Source of the DNA: Nocardioides sp. J54
GTDB taxonomy: Bacteria > Actinomycetota > Actinomycetes > Propionibacteriales > Nocardioidaceae
Assembly: GCF_000519005.1 (NCBI RefSeq)
Contig: NZ_JAER01000001.1
Location: forward strand, 62,001 to 126,000
Reading direction: 5' to 3'
Length of the DNA stretch: 64,000 bases
In this document: one piece after another, positions 60,962-64,000 of the stretch
Position numbering within the stretch: the stretch's first letter is position 1
How the letters are laid out: each line of letters begins with the position of its first letter
Position numbers and translations under genes: made by a program
The notes under the pieces: generated by a model
What the model saw: the letters and a program-made list of their open reading frames with translations, nothing else
Told to the model about the DNA's origin: nothing
The model's database searches: none

Positions 60962-61831
60962 GTGACTGCACAGAAGCTCGACGGCAACGCGACCGCTGCC
61001 GCCATCAAGGACGAGCTGCGCGTCCGCATCGAGCGGCTGCACGAGCAGGGCATCACCCCCGGGCTCGGCACCGTGCTGGTCGGCGACGACCCCGGCTCGC
61101 GCTGGTACGTCAACGGCAAGCACAAGGACTGCGCCGAGGTCGGGATCGCCTCCATCCGCGTCGACCTCCCCGAGGTCGCCACCCAGGAGGAGATCGAGGA
61201 GGCGGTCGCCACGCTCAACGCCGACCCGGCGTGCACCGGCTACATCGTCCAGCTGCCGCTGCCGCGCGGGCGCGACGAGAACCGCGTGCTCGGCCTGATC
61301 GACCCCGCCAAGGACGCCGACGGCCTCCACCCGACCAACCTGGGCTGGCTGGTGCTCGGCAACGAGGCGCCGCTGCCGTGCACGCCGTACGGCATCGTCG
61401 AGCTGCTGCGCCGCCACGACGTCCCGATCGCGGGCGCCGAGGTGGTCGTGGTCGGCCGCGGCGTCACCGTCGGCCGCCCGCTCGGCCTGCTGCTCACCCG
61501 CCGCAGCGAGAACGCCACCGTGACCCTGTGCCACACCGGCACCGTCGACCTCGCCGCGCACGTGCGCAAGGCCGATATCGTGGTCGCCGCCGCGGGCGTG
61601 CCCGACATCATCACCGGCGACATGGTCAAGCCCGGCGCGGCCGTCCTCGACGTGGGCGTGAGCCGCGTCGACGGCAAGATCGCCGGCGACGTCGCCGCCG
61701 ACGTCTGGGAGACCGCGGGGTGGGTCTCGCCCAACCCGGGTGGCGTCGGCCCCATGACCCGCGCCATGCTGCTGGCGAACGTGGTCGCGATGGCCGAGAC
61801 GCAGGCCGAGGGCGGGAAGGCAGCGCACTGA
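60962..61831 (+). CDS. folD: Methylenetetrahydrofolate dehydrogenase/cyclohydrolase
   Basis: 289 residues. Interconverts 5,10-methylene-, methenyl- and 10-formyl-THF, supplying the formyl donor for PurN and PurH. The catalytic SxxYVxxK motif has Tyr49 and Lys53; [14 protein letters not shown] is the NADP loop; the closing [12 protein letters not shown] is typical. GGAAGG 10 nt upstream supports GTG 60962. The stop overlaps the putative CTG start of the next gene. Confidence 0.97.
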   Translation: MTAQKLDGNATAAAIKDELRVRIERLHEQGITPGLGTVLVGDDPGSRWYVNGKHKDCAEVGIASIRVDLPEVATQEEIEEAVATLNADPACTGYIVQLPLPRGRDENRVLGLIDPAKDADGLHPTNLGWLVLGNEAPLPCTPYGIVELLRRHDVPIAGAEVVVVGRGVTVGRPLGLLLTRRSENATVTLCHTGTVDLAAHVRKADIVVAAAGVPDIITGDMVKPGAAVLDVGVSRVDGKIAGDVAADVWETAGWVSPNPGGVGPMTRAMLLANVVAMAETQAEGGKAAH

Positions 61832-62334
61832 ACGAGGAGCCGCACGTCGCGGAGGAGCCCGGGGAGGGCAGCCCGCCCGACGCCACGGACACCACCGCGC
61901 CCGAGGAGGCCGGTGGTGACGGGGCCGGTGCCGACGGGACCAGTGCTGACGGGGCCGGCGCCGACCAGCCCGGACCCGCGGGCCAGGCCGGTGAGGTCGA
62001 GGCGGGCGAGGTGGAGCCTGGCGAGGTGGAGGCTGGTGAGGCCGAGCCGCCCGCGCCGCGCCGCTACCCCTCCACGATCGGCGGTGCCCTCTACATCGTC
62101 GTCGTGGCGCTGACCATCGTCGGCGTCGTCGTGGCCGCCGCGTCCGACTGGCGCACCGGCATCCGCATCGTCGCCGGCGCGCTGACCGCCGCGGCCGCAG
62201 GACGCCTGGTCCTGCCCGACCGCGACGCCGGCATGCTCGCCGTCCGCCACCGCGTCCTCGACGTCGCGATCCTCGTCGTGATCGCCGGTGCGCTCTTCGT
62301 GCTCGCCGCGAGCATCCCCGACCAGCCGGTCTGA
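61828..62334 (+). CDS. DUF3017 small membrane protein, unusual start
   Basis: 168 residues if initiated at CTG 61828, which overlaps folD's stop as CTGA. An acidic, Gly/Ala/Pro/Glu-rich disordered N-terminus of about 75 residues (with [19 protein letters not shown] repeats) precedes DUF3017's three helices ([57 protein letters not shown]). No in-frame ATG or GTG lies before GTG 62011, yet the codons upstream have strong coding bias, so an early non-canonical start is likely. GTG 62011 or 62026 is the alternative. Confidence 0.8.
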   Translation: MNEEPHVAEEPGEGSPPDATDTTAPEEAGGDGAGADGTSADGAGADQPGPAGQAGEVEAGEVEPGEVEAGEAEPPAPRRYPSTIGGALYIVVVALTIVGVVVAAASDWRTGIRIVAGALTAAAAGRLVLPDRDAGMLAVRHRVLDVAILVVIAGALFVLAASIPDQPV

Positions 62335-62390
62335 GCAGCCCAGCAGGAACGGTCAGGAGGACCGCCGCGAGGCGGGTGTGGGGCGGCGCC

Positions 62391-62470
62391 GGGAATCACC
62401 GCCTGGGCGGCGATTCCCGAGCTTGTTGGCCGCTGCAGCAGCCAACAAGTCCCAGCAACGGCCACCAGGT
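62391..62470. repeat. Copy 2 of the 80-nt palindromic module
   Basis: About 90 percent identical to 58287-58366, with the same GGGAATC...GATTCCC stem and CTTGTTGG/CCAACAAG arms. It ends 2 nt into the next terminator. Confidence 0.9.
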
Positions 62471-62514
62471 ACGACGAGGGGCCGGTGCCCGACGGCACCG
62501 GCCCCTCGTCGTAC
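62469..62514. terminator. 21-bp terminator between the DUF3017 gene and mdh
   Basis: Arms 62469-62489 and 62494-62514 pair perfectly around a 4-nt loop, the longest perfect stem of its kind in the window. It serves both convergent genes. Confidence 0.85.
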
Positions 62515-62531
62515 GACCCGTCAGGTGGGCC

Positions 62532-63518
62532 TCAGATGAGACCCAGCTCGGTGACGGCGGCCTTCTCGTCGGCCAGCTCGGCGACGGAGGCGTCGATCTT
62601 GCCGCGGGAGAACTCGTCGATCTCCAGGCCCTGGACGATGCTCCACTCGCCGTTCGAGGTGGTGACCGGGAACGAGGAGACCAGGCCCTCCGGGACGCCG
62701 TAGGAGCCGTCGGAGACGACCGCCATGGAGACCCAGTCGCCCTCGGGGGTGCCGTGCAGCCAGTCGCGGGCGGCGTCGCAGGTCGCGGACGCGGCCGACG
62801 CGGCCGACGAGGCGCCACGGGCGTCGATGATCGCGGCGCCGCGCTTGGCGACGGTCGGGATGAAGGTGTCGGCGATCCACGCCTGGTCGTCGACGACCTC
62901 GGCGGCGTTCCGGCCGCTGATCTCGGCGTGGAAGATGTCGGGGTACTGCGTCGCCGAGTGGTTGCCCCAGATCGTCATCTTCTTGATGTCGGTGACCTTC
63001 GCGCCGGTCTTCGCCGCGAGCTGCGAGATCGCCCGGTTGTGGTCGAGGCGGGTCAGCGCCGAGAACCGCTCCTTGGGGATGTCGGGCGCGTTGCTCGCCG
63101 CGATCAGCGCGTTGGTGTTGGCCGGGTTGCCGGTGACGCCGATGCGCACGTCGTCGGCGGCGACCTTGTTGAGCGCCTTGCCCTGGGCGGTGAAGATCGC
63201 GCCGTTGGCGGAGAGCAGGTCGCCGCGCTCCATGCCCGGGCCGCGGGGGCGCGCGCCGACGAGGAGGGCGAGGTTGACCCCGTCGAAGATCTTCTCCGGG
63301 TCGGCGCCGATCTCGATGCCGGCGAGGTTCGGGAACGCGCAGTCGTCGAGCTCCATGACGACGCCCTCGAGGGCCTTGAGCGCGGGCTCGATCTCCAGCA
63401 GGCGCAGCTCGACGGGACGGTCGCCGGCGATCGCGCCGCTGGCGATGCGGAACAGCAGGCTGTAGCCGATCTGGCCGGCGGCGCCGGTCACGGCCACCTT
63501 GAGCGGGGTGGTGCTCAC
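62532..63518 (-). CDS. mdh: Malate dehydrogenase
   Basis: 328 residues, NAD-dependent, TCA cycle; the cytosolic-type/long-chain actinobacterial branch. The NAD loop is TGAAGQIG at 11-18. Substrate-binding arginines are Arg92 and Arg98 ([10 protein letters not shown]) and Arg162; Asp159 (TRLDHNR) and His187 (WGNHSATQ) form the catalytic pair. GTG 63518 has GAGGAG upstream. Converges with the DUF3017 gene. Confidence 0.97.
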   Translation of the reverse strand: MSTTPLKVAVTGAAGQIGYSLLFRIASGAIAGDRPVELRLLEIEPALKALEGVVMELDDCAFPNLAGIEIGADPEKIFDGVNLALLVGARPRGPGMERGDLLSANGAIFTAQGKALNKVAADDVRIGVTGNPANTNALIAASNAPDIPKERFSALTRLDHNRAISQLAAKTGAKVTDIKKMTIWGNHSATQYPDIFHAEISGRNAAEVVDDQAWIADTFIPTVAKRGAAIIDARGASSAASAASATCDAARDWLHGTPEGDWVSMAVVSDGSYGVPEGLVSSFPVTTSNGEWSIVQGLEIDEFSRGKIDASVAELADEKAAVTELGLI

Positions 63519-63614
63519 AGGACACTCTCCTCAGGGGTCTGGGCTGTCTCCGTGACGCTAGCAGCGGATGGCCCGTCGCGGGGGCGTAGCCACGCGTGCG
63601 AGACCATGGGCCGC

Positions 63615-64000
63615 ATGCGAACCCGGGCCCCCCTCGCCACGGCGGCGCTGGCGGCCCTGCTGGCCACGACGACGACCCTCGCCGGCTGCGGCTCCGGCTC
63701 CCCGCCGAGCCCCCCGTCGGGCGTGGACCTGCTCGTCGTCCCGACCCCCGACCCTGACGCCGACGACTTCGTGGAGGTCGTCGACAACCCGTGGTTCCCG
63801 CTGCTGCCCGGCACGCGGTGGGAGTACGACGTCCCGCGAGCCACGACCGAGACCCTGGTCGTCGAGGTCGCTGCCGGGCCGGACGTCGCGGGCGTCGCGA
63901 CCACCGACCTCGTCCGCACCTCCGCCGACGGCACGGTGGTCCGCGACCACTACGCGCAGGACACCGCCGGCAACGTGTGGTGGTTCGGCCGCGAGGGGGA
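63615..64000 (+). CDS. Lipoprotein, 3' end beyond the window
   Basis: The first 128 codons are seen. Signal MRTRAPLATAALAALLATTT is followed by lipobox LAGC (Cys about 24) and a short Ser/Pro linker. The mature part starts GVDLLVVPTPDPDADDFVEV, then VVDNPWFPLLPGTRWEYDVP and TAGNVWWFGREG. The WFPLLPGTRWEYD phrase resembles a family of actinobacterial lipoproteins that I cannot name. An ATG at 63606, three codons earlier, is an alternative start. Divergent from mdh. Confidence 0.75.
   Translation, partial: MRTRAPLATAALAALLATTTTLAGCGSGSPPSPPSGVDLLVVPTPDPDADDFVEVVDNPWFPLLPGTRWEYDVPRATTETLVVEVAAGPDVAGVATTDLVRTSADGTVVRDHYAQDTAGNVWWFGREG

Overview
The window is chromosomal DNA of very high G+C content (third codon positions almost all G or C, many GTG starts, ATGA/GTGA stop-start overlaps). 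The content points to an actinobacterium, probably of the Nocardioides/Nocardioidaceae type: fused F420-pathway FbiC, F420-linked enzymes, PspC/LiaF-type envelope regulators, several ECF sigma/anti-sigma pairs, DUF3017, DUF4126, DUF5709 and DUF6350 proteins, and many apparently leaderless promoters. The genus is an inference. No rRNA, tRNA, transposase, integrase or CRISPR array was recognised.

Layout. 1-6 kb: end of a ChoD-like GMC oxidoreductase, guaA, a PNPOx-like flavoprotein and a PoxB-like ThDP enzyme. 6-16 kb: accessory genes, namely a small basic protein, secreted proteins, a GH16 glycosidase, two unrecognised proteins, a GNAT acetyltransferase, an orphan SNF2/DEAH helicase, and a DUF1295-flavoprotein pair behind a KstR-like operator. 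16-26 kb: a D-xylose locus, with xylB-xylA-ROK rightwards and SBP-ATPase-permease-ROK leftwards, converging on a repeat block. 26-36 kb: fbiC, a secreted protein, an MMPL transporter, an acyl-CoA dehydrogenase/F420-LLM operon and a divergent F420:NADP-type reductase. 36-43 kb: an ECF sigma/partner pair, a YbaK deacylase, a PspC/LiaF-histidine kinase-LuxR regulator module and an M15 peptidase lipoprotein. 43-45 kb: an AbiEi/DUF559-like gene bracketed by two repeat arrays. 45-62 kb: a core block pcrA, M23 peptidase, sucC-sucD, perM, purN, purH, which keeps the order I recall for M. tuberculosis Rv0949-Rv0957. An ECF sigma system and a membrane-tethered sigma-like fusion sit between sucD and perM. 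folD, a DUF3017 gene, mdh and the start of a lipoprotein gene finish the window.

How genes work together. guaA, purN, purH and folD serve purine and one-carbon metabolism, and purH sits behind a clear ZTP riboswitch. sucCD and mdh belong to the TCA cycle. The xylose genes form a complete uptake and isomerisation route. fbiC makes the deazaflavin core of F420, which the LLM enzyme and the NpdG-like reductase probably use.

The most unusual material is between genes: at least five families of symmetric repeat arrays. The most striking has units that start exactly 40 nt apart at three separate loci. A TAnnnT hexamer exactly 6 nt before the start codon recurs at seven genes (an eighth has 7 nt) and implies leaderless transcripts. 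All assignments come from reading the sequence; no database search was run.
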